Shown: positions 25,183 to 35,107, counted from the stretch's first letter. The stretch is 64,000 nucleotides of DNA from a bacterium (GCA_021800275.1 JAJYZB010000012.1:1-64000), one strand, 5' to 3'. Notes: generated from the sequence alone by a model not told the origin. Program-made: numbers and translations.

Positions 25183-26481
25183 TCAAGGTTTACGTTTTAA
25201 GACTTCCAGGGCATTGGGATACCAGTCCCATATTTTATACTGTTTGCCTTTCATGATAAAGTGGGATACCAGTTTAGCGTTTGGAATCACGTCTATTTGT
25301 GTTATTCCCAGCTGCTGAACGGATTTCAACTCTCCTGGATCAACTTTTCCATTTCCATTTTTATCCTGCCACACATAAAACCCTTTCAATTCGTGACCCG
25401 TTAATTTTCCACTTCTAGTTGTATCATAGAGAGAAAGTTTTTGGTAACCATTAACCCAGCCGCCCATGGTTCCAAACAAATTTTGTCCAGTGATCTGCAC
25501 TGTTCCAGTAGAGTGCAACTGATGTATTTCGCTTGAATTTAAATGCACCAGCAGCCCATCATGGGGTCCTACCCATTCCATGACCATTGGAAAGCCATCT
25601 CCCAGTAGATCGAATAAGACTAATCGTTTGGTATAAAAATGATCGGGATGGGGCAGCCAATTTCCCCCCGACGCTTCTAATTTTCCTGAACCATTCATGT
25701 TGAGCACTAATGGACTTACTGCCTGCTGGTAGTCTATACTGTAGGTGGTAGCTGTCCCAGACATTCCGATGCTGCCAGTAAGGCTTTTAGAAATCGTGGA
25801 TCCGGTTGTTTTATGGCCGCTCAAGGATACACCTTTACTGGAAGCGATAAATTCAGTATTTCCAAGACCTTCGCTGCCGCTGATAGAAGAAGTGCTGGAA
25901 CTTTCAAATTGGGAAGCTCCACTCCAGGAGCACCCACAGGCTCCACCGCCCGTATTGTTCCACCAATCTCGTCCTGCTCCAGATGCAGTATTTTCTGCCC
26001 AGCTTGTCAGGTCATTAAGAATTGAAGTATTTCCGTTATAACCCGCCGCATTATTTAGAGCAGTGATCAACTCATCAGTAGTAGGCGGAGCGCCTGTTTC
26101 TTCAAAAAGTTGAGTGTAATAAGCAGCTTCATTGTCAACGATGCTCTGGAAGCTGACTGCGCTGTTCCAGTTGCTTTCGCTGTAACCATTTGCTGAATAA
26201 TATTCATAACTAAGACCATTTCCGTTTATATTTATATTAGTGGACTCGCCTATTGAGCCAGATGGAGCTGAACACCCGCTCGCCCCATGGCAGAACACCT
26301 GATAATTTGCTGTTCCTGAAACCAGATTATTGAAAGAATCAGAAACATTGATATAATAATTGATCTGCTGATGGATGTTTCTTCTGCCATATCCCCCAGT
26401 TCCTGCATGGGCTGTTCCAATTGACAGCGCAGCGAGCAGGAAGACGATTACCCATCGAAAAAAGTGTTTGCTTTTATCCAT
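25183..26481 (-). CDS. Exported protein with C-terminal calcium-loop motif
   Basis: The 432-residue product begins with a signal peptide (FRWVIVFLLAALSIGTAHA, then GTGG). Residues ~30-270 are low-complexity, rich in Ser, Gly, Asn and Thr. The C-terminal part has VLFDLLGDGFPMVMEWVGPH, LSLYDTTRSGKLTGHELKGF and VWQDKNGNGKVDPGELKSVQ; the last contains an EF-hand/dockerin-like loop D-K-N-G-N-G-K with trailing Glu, as in some RTX-type secreted proteins. GGAGG lies 9 bases before this ATG, so I reject a longer frame. Function unknown; a calcium-binding surface protein is inferred. Confidence 0.65.
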   Translation of the reverse strand: MDKSKHFFRWVIVFLLAALSIGTAHAGTGGYGRRNIHQQINYYINVSDSFNNLVSGTANYQVFCHGASGCSAPSGSIGESTNININGNGLSYEYYSANGYSESNWNSAVSFQSIVDNEAAYYTQLFEETGAPPTTDELITALNNAAGYNGNTSILNDLTSWAENTASGAGRDWWNNTGGGACGCSWSGASQFESSSTSSISGSEGLGNTEFIASSKGVSLSGHKTTGSTISKSLTGSIGMSGTATTYSIDYQQAVSPLVLNMNGSGKLEASGGNWLPHPDHFYTKRLVLFDLLGDGFPMVMEWVGPHDGLLVHLNSSEIHQLHSTGTVQITGQNLFGTMGGWVNGYQKLSLYDTTRSGKLTGHELKGFYVWQDKNGNGKVDPGELKSVQQLGITQIDVIPNAKLVSHFIMKGKQYKIWDWYPNALEVLKRKP

Positions 26482-26638
26482 AAAGACAATCCTCCTCATA
26501 ATTATAACCCTACAACAATTATACCTTAAACGCAGCATGAATGTGTTAATAAATTATTAACGATTGTAAATTTTTGTTCATAAATCTGTAAAATTTCATT
26601 TACAATCTGTCAATTGTCAGGTTTCATTATCAAAGGTT

Positions 26639-28342
26639 ATGGATCGAAGTCGGAGAATAAAGAAATCCATTGATATGCTGCCAGCAGTCCTTTATTATTT
26701 GATTTCGTTTGTTTTATTTATCATCAGCATTTTGAGAATTGTGCATTTGAACTCTCCTTCTTCTCTTCCATTGATGATTGGAAAGTGGGAAGTCGTTTCT
26801 TTTTGGATTCTTTCAGCCTGGCTTCTCCTTGCCGGATCATTTTATGTTTTTTATCAGGTCAAAAGTTATCAGAAGATCTCTAAAAGGACTTTGGTCTTTT
26901 TAATCGTTATTTTTCTGAGTGGTTTTTTTTTAAGAGCCTTTGTGGCTCCTCATACTGAAAGACTGTATTTTGACGAAGATATTTACTTGAATATCGCCCA
27001 GAATATCCGATCTAATGCTCAGGCATTATCCTGCAATAATGGATATGTCAGATTCGGGAAGCTGCACTGTTTGCAGCCGATATTGAATAAAGAACCCAAT
27101 GGGTGGCCATTTTTATTAAGTCTTGTTTTAAATCTTGCTTCTCCCGAGAAGGCGGGAAGGTGGTTGAGTATTTTTTTGAGTTCTTTAAGTGTTCTTCTGG
27201 TTTTTTTGATAGGGAAAAAACTTTTCGGAGATACAGGGGGATTATGGGCGGCTTTTGTTTACTCTTTAATGCCTATCCCGATCAAATGGGCTCCAACGGT
27301 TGAACCCAACACAGCTTTTACTTTTTTTTTCCTCGGCTCTTTTTATCTCTGCCTTAAAGAAGCAGATCATGAGAACTGCGGATATCTTTTGTTTCCATGG
27401 TTAGTTTTAACCGTTCAGATGAGACCTGAAGGAATTCTGGTTTTACCTGCTGCTCTGCTTCTTATTTTTTTGGGAAAAAAAGAATTTTTTATGGAGAGAA
27501 AAAATTTATTTTTTTGGGGATTATCTTTAATTTTACTGATTCCATACGGAATTCATTTGTTTGCCGCTAGACACAGTCATTGGGGAAGCAGAGGTCCCAA
27601 GTTTTCTCTTTCATATTTTCTTCCTAACTTGGCTGCTAATTTAAGGTTTTTCATTCAGCCTTTAAGATTTCCGCCGCTGGATACTTTTTTCTTTCTCATT
27701 GGGTTTTTCACCATTTTTATGTTGTCGAAGAATAAACGCGCTGTCTATCCTTTAATCCTGTGGCTCATTATGTTTTTTTCAATTTATCTTTTTTTCTATG
27801 CTGGCAGTTACAACTATGGAGTTGATGTGCGTTTCAGCCTGCCAATCCATCCCGTTCTGGCTATTTTTTCGGCAGCTGGAATTTTATTTTTATGCGAGTG
27901 GTTTCTGAATCGAAAATTAAATGCTGCTCCTGCTGTTTTTGGACTGCTTTTATTCGGGTTTTTTTTCCAGCTGTCCCACATAACGATTATTGGCCAACAA
28001 GGTTGGCAAGCCAGAGCCGATCACGACTTTATTACGAATCTGGCTCCCAGCCTTCCTGCAAACGCAGTTGTTTTTACTCATGATCCTTCAGAAGTGATGG
28101 ATGCGGGCAGATGGGGAGTTCAAACTTTTGAGTTAAATTCAGTTTATCTCGGACATCTTTTTAAAAAAAAGGAAGTTCCCTATTTTTATTTTGATGCTTG
28201 GTGTTCTACTCCTGAATTTAAAACCCAGTGCAAAAATATTTTAAAAAAATATAAGCTTCTGCCCGTGTCAGAAAATACAACTTTGAAGCAAAAATTAATT
28301 TTATTTAGAATTGTCGGAGGCAGGTCTCATGGAAAAGATTAG
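26639..28342 (+). CDS. PMT/ArnT-like membrane glycosyltransferase
   Basis: About a dozen hydrophobic segments and the early acidic pair in LYFDEDIYLNIAQNI (D112, E113) fit the GT-C class (PMT/ArnT, GT39/GT83-like). These enzymes use a polyprenyl-phosphate sugar on the periplasmic side. Other family-like features are VEPNTAFTFFFLGSFYLCL and the C-terminal soluble portion. The product has 567 residues. The next gene (GT2) starts inside its end, so the two are coupled: the GT2 enzyme may make the polyprenyl-phosphate sugar donor used here. Acceptor unknown. Confidence 0.75.
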   Translation: MDRSRRIKKSIDMLPAVLYYLISFVLFIISILRIVHLNSPSSLPLMIGKWEVVSFWILSAWLLLAGSFYVFYQVKSYQKISKRTLVFLIVIFLSGFFLRAFVAPHTERLYFDEDIYLNIAQNIRSNAQALSCNNGYVRFGKLHCLQPILNKEPNGWPFLLSLVLNLASPEKAGRWLSIFLSSLSVLLVFLIGKKLFGDTGGLWAAFVYSLMPIPIKWAPTVEPNTAFTFFFLGSFYLCLKEADHENCGYLLFPWLVLTVQMRPEGILVLPAALLLIFLGKKEFFMERKNLFFWGLSLILLIPYGIHLFAARHSHWGSRGPKFSLSYFLPNLAANLRFFIQPLRFPPLDTFFFLIGFFTIFMLSKNKRAVYPLILWLIMFFSIYLFFYAGSYNYGVDVRFSLPIHPVLAIFSAAGILFLCEWFLNRKLNAAPAVFGLLLFGFFFQLSHITIIGQQGWQARADHDFITNLAPSLPANAVVFTHDPSEVMDAGRWGVQTFELNSVYLGHLFKKKEVPYFYFDAWCSTPEFKTQCKNILKKYKLLPVSENTTLKQKLILFRIVGGRSHGKD

Positions 28343-29009
28343 CCTCGTGATTCCCGCTTTCAATGAAGAGAAAAACTTAGCTGTTCTGCTCCCTCAGATT
28401 CCAAATTTCATAGATGAGACAATTGTGGTGGACAGTTTGTCTCAGGATAAAACCGCAGAGGTTTCCAGATTCCATGGGGTCAAGGTGATTTTTGCAAAAC
28501 GCGGGAAAGGAATTGCCCTTCGTCAGGGAATGGAACAGGCGATCGGAGAAATCATTGTTACAATGGATGGAGACTGCTCGCAGTCACTTCAAGATTTAAG
28601 TCGTTTCATTGAAGCGATTCGTTCGGGCTGTGATATTGTGATTGGATCAAGATTTTTAGAAGGAGGTGGGAGTGAGGAGATTACTCTTTTTAGGCGTTTC
28701 GGCATTATTCTATTTAAAAGCATGATTAATTTTTTTTGGAAAACGAGTTTTACCGATGTCAATTATGGATATAGAGCTTTTAGAAAAGAGATTCTTCCCT
28801 TTTTGGAATTGACGGCAGATGGATTTGATCTAGATGTGGAATTAGTGATTCATGCCGCCAAAAAAAAAATAAAAATTTTAGAGATTCCATGTTTTGAGAA
28901 AAAACGTGCGTATGGATCGGCAAAACTTGGGGCGATTAAAGATGGCTGGCTTCTTTTTTTGCGGATATTGAGGGAGTTGTTTTGTTCGGTGGAACATAAT
29001 AGAGTTTAA
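28329..29009 (+). CDS. Glycosyltransferase family 2, polyprenyl-phosphate type
   Basis: The 226-residue product is a compact GT-A enzyme: KISLVIPAFNEEKNLAVLLP, VVDSLSQDKTAEVS, the DxD-like TMDGDCSQSLQDL, then DIVIGSRFLEGGGSEE. Its size and pattern resemble dolichyl/polyprenyl-phosphate sugar synthases. GGAGG lies 8-9 bases before this ATG, inside the end of the PMT-like gene (14-bp overlap). The 3' end overlaps the convergent minus-strand PMT-like gene by 74 bp. Confidence 0.85.
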   Translation: MEKISLVIPAFNEEKNLAVLLPQIPNFIDETIVVDSLSQDKTAEVSRFHGVKVIFAKRGKGIALRQGMEQAIGEIIVTMDGDCSQSLQDLSRFIEAIRSGCDIVIGSRFLEGGGSEEITLFRRFGIILFKSMINFFWKTSFTDVNYGYRAFRKEILPFLELTADGFDLDVELVIHAAKKKIKILEIPCFEKKRAYGSAKLGAIKDGWLLFLRILRELFCSVEHNRV

Positions 29010-30402
29010 AGACTTGATTCATGGGTCTGAGATTCTCTCCTGGAGGAGTCAATGTTCCAAGGAATTTCCACTTTTTTGGAACGTGGTAAAGATAGTGTGG
29101 CAGATTTTCAGCCCGATCAGTTTTAAGAATGGAGGGTAAAATTAAGACGTATGAATTGGCAAGATTTGACAGCGGCAGATTTGGGTAAAAAGGCAAAATT
29201 TTCCACTTTCCCTTTGAATAGAGCTGCAGTCTTCCTAGAAACTCTTCATTCATGTAAATTTTTTTTCTCGGAAGGGTCTTTAAAACTTTATAGGGTTCTT
29301 TATCATACCTCAATTCCTGTCGTATCCAGTAAATATTTCCCTGAACAATCCAGAGGGAGTTGAGGATGAATAAAATGGCAAGAACCGTAGAAACAGGTTT
29401 TTTAATGTATTGAATCCCATTTGCCGTTAAGATCGTAAGCGGGCAGATGAGAATAGTCCAGTAGCGTATCCATTTTAGAATTGGGCGAAAAGTTATGGTC
29501 ATTACCCCGAACTCAAGGTATCCTGCAGTCAGGAGGATCCATAAGAAAAAAAAGAGGAGGGCCCTATTCTGCGTTAACTTTCCTTTTCTATAAGCGATTA
29601 AGAAATAAAGCAAAACGAAAAAGGGGAAAATTCCCATGAGTCCCTGCTGGCTTAAAAAGTTAGGATCAAATGAGCTCAAAAGATATTTTGGAAGATAAGA
29701 GAGTGAAGTGGTTCCCTGCATCATGGTTTGAGTATTTTCATAAATTTGCAGATAATGAAATGGATTACCAGTGTAAATATAAAAGATGAAAAGCTCTGTG
29801 CCTGCGATTAGAAGGAATCCAGGGATAATGCGTTTTAGGGCTCCCCAAGTTTCTTTATGGGTCAAGAGATAAGCCAGCAGCACCAGCGGAAAAAGAAGTC
29901 CGTTTTCTTTGGTCGCCACTGAAAATCCCCAGGCAGCACCAGCGGAGAAAAAGTTTTCCGTCATGAGAAGATAAACCCCCAGCAGCAGGAAAAAAGCAAC
30001 TGGAATATCTCCTCCTGTTTGAGTTGAGTAAAATAGATCAAGTGGAAATACGGCATACAGTAAAGCTGCCAGGAGGGCAGTTTTTTCTCCCAGCGATTTT
30101 TGAGCGATCAGGTAAGTTAGAAAAATGCAGCCTAAGGAACAGAAAAGATCATAGATTGAGGCAGAAGATTCTTTGAATCCAAACAGTTTAAAACAGACCG
30201 CTAGAGGAATTATACTCATGATTCTCTGGGCATTTAAATCTGTGCTATTTAAAAACGAGAGTGAAATTCCATGAGAAGTGAGAGAGTGATAAGCTGTGTA
30301 AATATAATCCAGGTCATCAGTGTATCCAGGACCAACGTAAAAATAAATTCGCAGAAATAATCCTAAACAAAGAATACCGATTAGTGAAAGTTTCTGCTTC
30401 AC
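28936..30402 (-). CDS. PMT/ArnT-like membrane glycosyltransferase (pilus operon)
   Basis: The 488-residue product has many hydrophobic segments and the acidic pair DD in GYTDDLDYIYTAYHS near residue 30, typical of GT-C enzymes of the PMT/ArnT type. Further pattern: AVFPLDLFYSTQTGGDIPVA and FSVATKENGLLFPLVLLAYL. Such enzymes transfer sugar from a polyprenyl carrier to protein or lipid. The start is GTG, overlapping the radical SAM gene stop by 4 bp, so it is the last gene of the minor-pilin operon. Protein O-glycosylation is inferred from context. Confidence 0.75.
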   Translation of the reverse strand: MKQKLSLIGILCLGLFLRIYFYVGPGYTDDLDYIYTAYHSLTSHGISLSFLNSTDLNAQRIMSIIPLAVCFKLFGFKESSASIYDLFCSLGCIFLTYLIAQKSLGEKTALLAALLYAVFPLDLFYSTQTGGDIPVAFFLLLGVYLLMTENFFSAGAAWGFSVATKENGLLFPLVLLAYLLTHKETWGALKRIIPGFLLIAGTELFIFYIYTGNPFHYLQIYENTQTMMQGTTSLSYLPKYLLSSFDPNFLSQQGLMGIFPFFVLLYFLIAYRKGKLTQNRALLFFFLWILLTAGYLEFGVMTITFRPILKWIRYWTILICPLTILTANGIQYIKKPVSTVLAILFILNSLWIVQGNIYWIRQELRYDKEPYKVLKTLPRKKIYMNEEFLGRLQLYSKGKWKILPFYPNLPLSNLANSYVLILPSILKTDRAENLPHYLYHVPKKWKFLGTLTPPGENLRPMNQVFKLYYVPPNKTTPSISAKKEASHL

Positions 30403-31442
30403 AACCTTTTTTTTCCCAGATTAGACAGAAGTATTTGGTAGGCTTCACACGGAGTCCAGCAATTAGGACATCTGAGGTTCAGAGCTTCCTGTTTTGTTTC
30501 TTCCGCTGCATTACTTTTAATGATTTGAGCCAGATCGTAACCTTTTTCTCTTAAGGATCCGATTTTTTTTTCATAAATGGTGCAGGGATACACGTTCCCC
30601 CAGGAATCCACGTAACAGGATGTGGAGACAGCATGACACGGGAAAGGAGTTTTCCCCGAGGCAAGAAAATGTTTAGCATAAAAAAGATACTGGCGTTCCA
30701 GCCATCTGACGGGATGAAGCGAGAATTTTCTAAGGGCATAGATTTCATCTAATTCTTCTTTATTGATTTCTGAAGCTTCAGAATCCTGCGTATAATAATA
30801 ATGGGGAGAATGGTGCGCCAGATTTACATGAATCATCTCAGGTTTTAAATTTGGAATCGTTTTTTTAATTTCTTCCCAGAATTTGCTGAATTTTCCCGAA
30901 TTATGAGTGGAAAGAGTATATCCAATATAAGTGCGGAAGTGTTTATGTTTTTTTTCCAATTCTTTCAAAGCAAGAAAAGTTTGAATCGCTTTTTTCCAGT
31001 CTCCTTTAATTCCACGAATGTCATCATTGATTCTTTCTGGACCATCAATGCTGACGCCAATGATAACTCTGGAAATGGAGAGAGCCAGTATTTTTTCAAT
31101 TTTTTCAGGAATGGCCGCTGGCATTAATCCATTGGTCGCAAAGTTCAACAGGAACAGGCGGCAGTGTTTGGCAAAAGCTTCGCAGATCTCAACCAGGTCA
31201 TTTCTCAAAAACACTTCCCCTCCAGTTATATTGACCCAGGTTAGAAAGTTAGCTTTTTGCGCAAATTGATTAATTTCCTCAAGAGAAAGCTCATTTTCCG
31301 GTTTCAGCTGCCAGATACTGCAGGTTTTGCATCTGGATTGACAGTGAAATGTGATGCAGAATGTTAACTTATAGGGTAGTTCAAGAGCGTTAAAATTCGA
31401 TTTGGCAATCTGGAAAGCAAGAAGTCCTGCATTATACAGCAC
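30399..31442 (-). CDS. Radical SAM protein with C-terminal cysteine cluster
   Basis: The [4Fe-4S] motif is C34-x3-C38-x2-C41 (FHCQSRCKTCSIW), followed by NITGGEVFLRNDLVEI and GVSIDGPERINDDIRG, typical of the SPASM/PqqE-like group. C-terminal cysteines (TSCYVDSWGNVYPCTIY and RCPNCWTPC) would hold auxiliary clusters. The 347-residue product starts at GTG, overlapping the carbamoyltransferase end by 11 bp. Many relatives modify peptides or sugars; the substrate here is unknown. Position between a carbamoyltransferase and a glycosyltransferase suggests a role in glycan or pilin modification (inference). Confidence 0.85.
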   Translation of the reverse strand: MLYNAGLLAFQIAKSNFNALELPYKLTFCITFHCQSRCKTCSIWQLKPENELSLEEINQFAQKANFLTWVNITGGEVFLRNDLVEICEAFAKHCRLFLLNFATNGLMPAAIPEKIEKILALSISRVIIGVSIDGPERINDDIRGIKGDWKKAIQTFLALKELEKKHKHFRTYIGYTLSTHNSGKFSKFWEEIKKTIPNLKPEMIHVNLAHHSPHYYYTQDSEASEINKEELDEIYALRKFSLHPVRWLERQYLFYAKHFLASGKTPFPCHAVSTSCYVDSWGNVYPCTIYEKKIGSLREKGYDLAQIIKSNAAEETKQEALNLRCPNCWTPCEAYQILLSNLGKKRL

Positions 31443-33186
31443 TGGTTTCCCCGGATGTCCAAATCTTTCCTTTTATTAAGAAGTTTGAATTTTTATTTTC
31501 AAACAGATAGTTTTCTATCGCCAGATAGGGAAACCCGCACTCGATGAAAACAGAAAAAGCCTGTGTAGGAGAACAGACCAGAGGTTCTCCATGGCGATTA
31601 AAACTGGTGTTTAATACAGCGCTGCGTGAGGTCAATGTTTCATAATGTTCTAAAAGCTGCTCAAAGCGTGGATTCTCTCCTTGCAGCAGTTGAGGTCTGC
31701 AGGTATAATCCATGCTCATTACGGCTTGCATCCCTTTTCTCTTATTTTGTTTTATTTTGTATCCCATGGTCATAAATGGGGATGAATTTCCATCCCAGTC
31801 TTCTATAAAAATTGGAGCGTTTTTGTAGGTAAGTGTTGGACAAAATGGCTGGAACCAGGATCTGCGTTTCAGGATTCTGTTCAAGTCATCTTTTGCTTTA
31901 AGGTCATCTGGAGGGGCTAGAATGCTGCGGTTGCCCAGAGCTCTTGGTCCATATTCCATTCTCCCCTGATACCAGAGTAAAAGGCCTCCATTGGCTAAAA
32001 TTTCCGCTCCTTTTTCAGAGATGTTTTCACGGTTTTGATAAGATAAATTTTGTTCTTTTGCTATTTTGAGAATATCTTCTTCTTTAAAATCGGGTCCTAG
32101 ATAAACATCGGGAAGAGGGACCTTCAGTCCTGGAATTTTTAATCCCTGGATATACAGAGCTGCTCCAAGGGCAATTCCTCCATCTCCCATATGTGGGAAA
32201 ACATACCAATTTTTCAATCCTGAAAACAGTCGGATCATTTGATTGGCTTTAATGTTGGCGGCCACTCCTCCTGCCCATGAGACATCCAGTATTTTTGTTT
32301 CGCGAATGGCGTTTTTAAAAAATTCTACAAGTTTTGTTTCAAGGGTCCTCTGAGCCATCCATGCAAATTTTTCCCAGGGAAGTTTAAAGGCGAGTTCTTC
32401 CAATTTGGAAAACATCTTTAAGGGAGAACAGGCAGCTTTTATGGAAAGATCTTCGATTTTAAAAAAATCGTTCATCAGGTTTTCTGGCTCAGAATTTGCC
32501 ATGTCTGCCAGACACATGACTTTTCCTTCGTCTTCCAGTTCCCGCATATTCAGGAAGAAAGTAACCATTTCATAAAAAATTCCAAGGGAATTCTGCGCAG
32601 AGATTTTAATAACAGGCTTTAGTTCTCCATTCTTGAGAATTTGGATTGTGGCTGATAATCCGTCTCCAACCCCATCCACAGTTAAAACAGTTGACTGTGA
32701 AAATGGGGAGCAGTAAGCTGCGCATGCAGCATGGGCAGCATGATGATCAACCAGGAAAAGTTGAAAGTTTTTGAAACCGATTTGTTTTAGTTTTCTAATC
32801 AGCAGGATCTCGCTTAGTTTTTGGGTGAAATGATTGGAAGAAATTCCTGTGAAAAATAGTTTTCCTTTTTTTTGAAGGTGGAGGTAGGGGATGTATTTTT
32901 TTTTCCGCCTTACCTGGTAATAATTTTCTTTCAATGCAGGAAAAAGCCTGGTCATGGTTTTGGCTAAATCATAGGTGGGCACTGCTATTGAATTGATTTG
33001 TTCTTTTGCGACTCCTGCGGCTTGCAGACAGGTTTCAATGGACAATATGGGAAAATTGACTTCTAATTTCCTGCGGCTTAATCTCTCCTCATTGACTGCA
33101 AATAAAATTTTATCCCCCTGGATGAGAGCAGCGCCTGAATCATGTCCATCCCAAATTCCAAGGATATAGTCATCTTTAAGGGACAT
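31432..33186 (-). CDS. NodU/CmcH-family O-carbamoyltransferase
   Basis: The N-terminal Kae1-like domain opens ILGIWDGHDSGAALIQGDKI, then AVNEERLSRRKLEVNFP; the metal-binding His cluster is HHAAHAACAAY. The C-terminal domain has WYQGRMEYGPRALGNRSILA and LNTSFNRHGEPLVCSPTQAF, both diagnostic of carbamoyltransferases. The family carbamoylates sugar hydroxyls of Nod factors, antibiotics and polysaccharides using carbamoyl phosphate and ATP. At 584 residues it is complete. It overlaps the PilX-like gene by 11 bp and the radical SAM gene by 11 bp, so a role on a pilus-linked glycan is inferred. Confidence 0.9.
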   Translation of the reverse strand: MSLKDDYILGIWDGHDSGAALIQGDKILFAVNEERLSRRKLEVNFPILSIETCLQAAGVAKEQINSIAVPTYDLAKTMTRLFPALKENYYQVRRKKKYIPYLHLQKKGKLFFTGISSNHFTQKLSEILLIRKLKQIGFKNFQLFLVDHHAAHAACAAYCSPFSQSTVLTVDGVGDGLSATIQILKNGELKPVIKISAQNSLGIFYEMVTFFLNMRELEDEGKVMCLADMANSEPENLMNDFFKIEDLSIKAACSPLKMFSKLEELAFKLPWEKFAWMAQRTLETKLVEFFKNAIRETKILDVSWAGGVAANIKANQMIRLFSGLKNWYVFPHMGDGGIALGAALYIQGLKIPGLKVPLPDVYLGPDFKEEDILKIAKEQNLSYQNRENISEKGAEILANGGLLLWYQGRMEYGPRALGNRSILAPPDDLKAKDDLNRILKRRSWFQPFCPTLTYKNAPIFIEDWDGNSSPFMTMGYKIKQNKRKGMQAVMSMDYTCRPQLLQGENPRFEQLLEHYETLTSRSAVLNTSFNRHGEPLVCSPTQAFSVFIECGFPYLAIENYLFENKNSNFLIKGKIWTSGETSAV

Positions 33187-35092
33187 TATCGTAATTCATG
33201 TCCTGCCCTGTGCTGCGGTTGACTTGTTCCCAATAAACCACGTCATATCCTGCCGAATAGGCGGGGGAATAAGGAGGCTGACTCTGCAGCAGATTAAAAT
33301 CAAAGGGCTGATAAACATTGTTGTAGTACTGGTATGGAGGAGAGGAACGGTAATATTGAATTTGGGTTCCATAGAGATTGTAATTGCTGCAAGGAGTAGA
33401 GCAGTCATGGATAATATTGGAATCACTGAAATTGATAGTAAAATTGCTTCCGATGTCTGAACCATCATACCACTGCCATGGAAGTGTGGAAGGAGAACCC
33501 AACTGCTCGAGGATCATGGTATTTGTAAAATTTTCAGGAGAGGATGGATTAACGGCAATTTGATAAGGTGTGATAAGACCAGAGACGTCAGATGAGCTGG
33601 ACTTAAAGGTATAATTGCTTGGAACAGATCCAGACTGAATCACACTGGAGTTGTCATTAAGAAAACTTTGGGAGGTTAAATCCCCTGTTAGAGAGATTCT
33701 GCCTGGACTGACATAAGACATATTTCCTTCATACCCTCCTGTTAAATTACTGGTATTCCCATTCCAGTTGGATTGAATTCCCATGTTGCCATCCACATAA
33801 ACAATATGATCTTCAAGAGTCTGACTATTAAAACAGTGGCTGGCATATCCCCCTTCTGTTCCCCCTGGTCCATAAAGCACGTAGGGTCCAGCTCCATTCT
33901 CGTAATAAGCGATCCAGTAGCCATTAAGTTCTATTTTAATGTCTCCCTGGCTGCCATCAGAACAGGTCATCTGATCGTTTTTGTTGGAGACCACGACATT
34001 AACTTTGTCTCCAGAATTCCATCCGTTTTGAGGATCCCAGTTGTTCTGAGGAACCCAATCTGTATTACTGGTGCTGACTCTTCCTCCCCCTGGATCATAA
34101 AGAAAAAGTCCACCAGTCACCGCACTGCTGAAAAGCTGCTGCATGACGTTGGTTAAAGAACCCTTTCCTGATGTGGTTGGCAGCCCAATGCTCTGTTCTC
34201 CTGTCCAGATCCCAGAATTTCCTCCATTGGGGACATACACATTCTGGCCCGCATAAACTGCATTTTGAGAATTGGTTAAAGAAAAATAATAATCTGATGA
34301 ACCCAGGCCTGTCAAGGCATTATTTGAGGATGGAGATGGCAAGACCACCATTTGTCCTGCAGAGTAAGATTTATCAAAAGAAAGAGAAGAGTTTCCGCCA
34401 GGAATGGTGTCTCCTGAAGAAAAAAGTGTATCTCCTGTGCAAGGACTGCAGGTGCTGGTCAGAGGTTGATTAGTGATCGAGTCCCTGGATCCATCGAGAA
34501 TGGCGACAGGTTCACTTGGGTCACCCTGGAAATAAGTGAAACTTGTATAGGAAACAGGTTTAATAATGACATGAAGCTCTTTTACACTGATGATTTGATT
34601 TGGGCTATTTCCTATGGCTCCAAGAGCGAAAACTTGAATTTTTGAACCTGCTTCCATAACAAAAGCGGAATAACCAGTAGTTTTTGTTCCTATTAAACTT
34701 CCTGTGCTGCTGTAAACCGGGATCGTTATCGGAATTCCGTATGCCTGCAAGCTAGAGGGGCCTAAAACCTTTAATGCTTGCGAAGAGAAATCCACAGCCC
34801 CCCCTGTTTCAAATGAAAGAGGAACTGCAGATGGAGTCGTGGTTGAAGTTATGGTTTGACTTGTGGTCCACTGACTTAAGGAGTTTCCAAGCACAGCCTG
34901 CTCTTCTGCCCATCCTCTCGCCATTTCTGACCCTGTTTCAGCCAGGGATATCCCTTTTTCATAGAGATTGGTTCTAACTGCAGCATTGGATTGAATATAA
35001 AAGGCTGTGGCAAGGATTAAAACAATAGCGGCAATTGACATGACAATAATCAGAGCTATTCCATGATTTGATTTTTGATTCGATCTTTTCAT
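33176..35092 (-). CDS. PilX/GspK-like type IV pilus assembly protein
   Basis: The N-terminus NHGIALIIVMSIAAIVLILA is a class III (prepilin-type) signal: cleavage after G11 would leave Ile-Ala-Leu-Ile-Ile with no Glu at +5, as in GspK/PilX-like members. The PilX-type helix follows (YEKGISLAETGSEMARGWAE). The remaining ~550 residues are large, rich in Ser, Gly, Asn and Tyr, with a few Cys pairs (CSPCTG, CSTPCSN), probably an exposed domain. I chose the ATG at 35092 because GGAGGGGG is 7-9 bases upstream; an ATG at 35098 is too close. It is 638 residues, much larger than common PilX proteins. Confidence 0.75.
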   Translation of the reverse strand: MKRSNQKSNHGIALIIVMSIAAIVLILATAFYIQSNAAVRTNLYEKGISLAETGSEMARGWAEEQAVLGNSLSQWTTSQTITSTTTPSAVPLSFETGGAVDFSSQALKVLGPSSLQAYGIPITIPVYSSTGSLIGTKTTGYSAFVMEAGSKIQVFALGAIGNSPNQIISVKELHVIIKPVSYTSFTYFQGDPSEPVAILDGSRDSITNQPLTSTCSPCTGDTLFSSGDTIPGGNSSLSFDKSYSAGQMVVLPSPSSNNALTGLGSSDYYFSLTNSQNAVYAGQNVYVPNGGNSGIWTGEQSIGLPTTSGKGSLTNVMQQLFSSAVTGGLFLYDPGGGRVSTSNTDWVPQNNWDPQNGWNSGDKVNVVVSNKNDQMTCSDGSQGDIKIELNGYWIAYYENGAGPYVLYGPGGTEGGYASHCFNSQTLEDHIVYVDGNMGIQSNWNGNTSNLTGGYEGNMSYVSPGRISLTGDLTSQSFLNDNSSVIQSGSVPSNYTFKSSSSDVSGLITPYQIAVNPSSPENFTNTMILEQLGSPSTLPWQWYDGSDIGSNFTINFSDSNIIHDCSTPCSNYNLYGTQIQYYRSSPPYQYYNNVYQPFDFNLLQSQPPYSPAYSAGYDVVYWEQVNRSTGQDMNYDNVP

Positions 35093-35107
35093 TGTCATCC
35101 CCCTCCT

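Noticed and set aside
28329-29009. GT2 gene as a pseudogene because of its overlap with the minus-strand gene
   Set aside because: The frame is complete, starts with a good ribosome-binding site and has all expected motifs.
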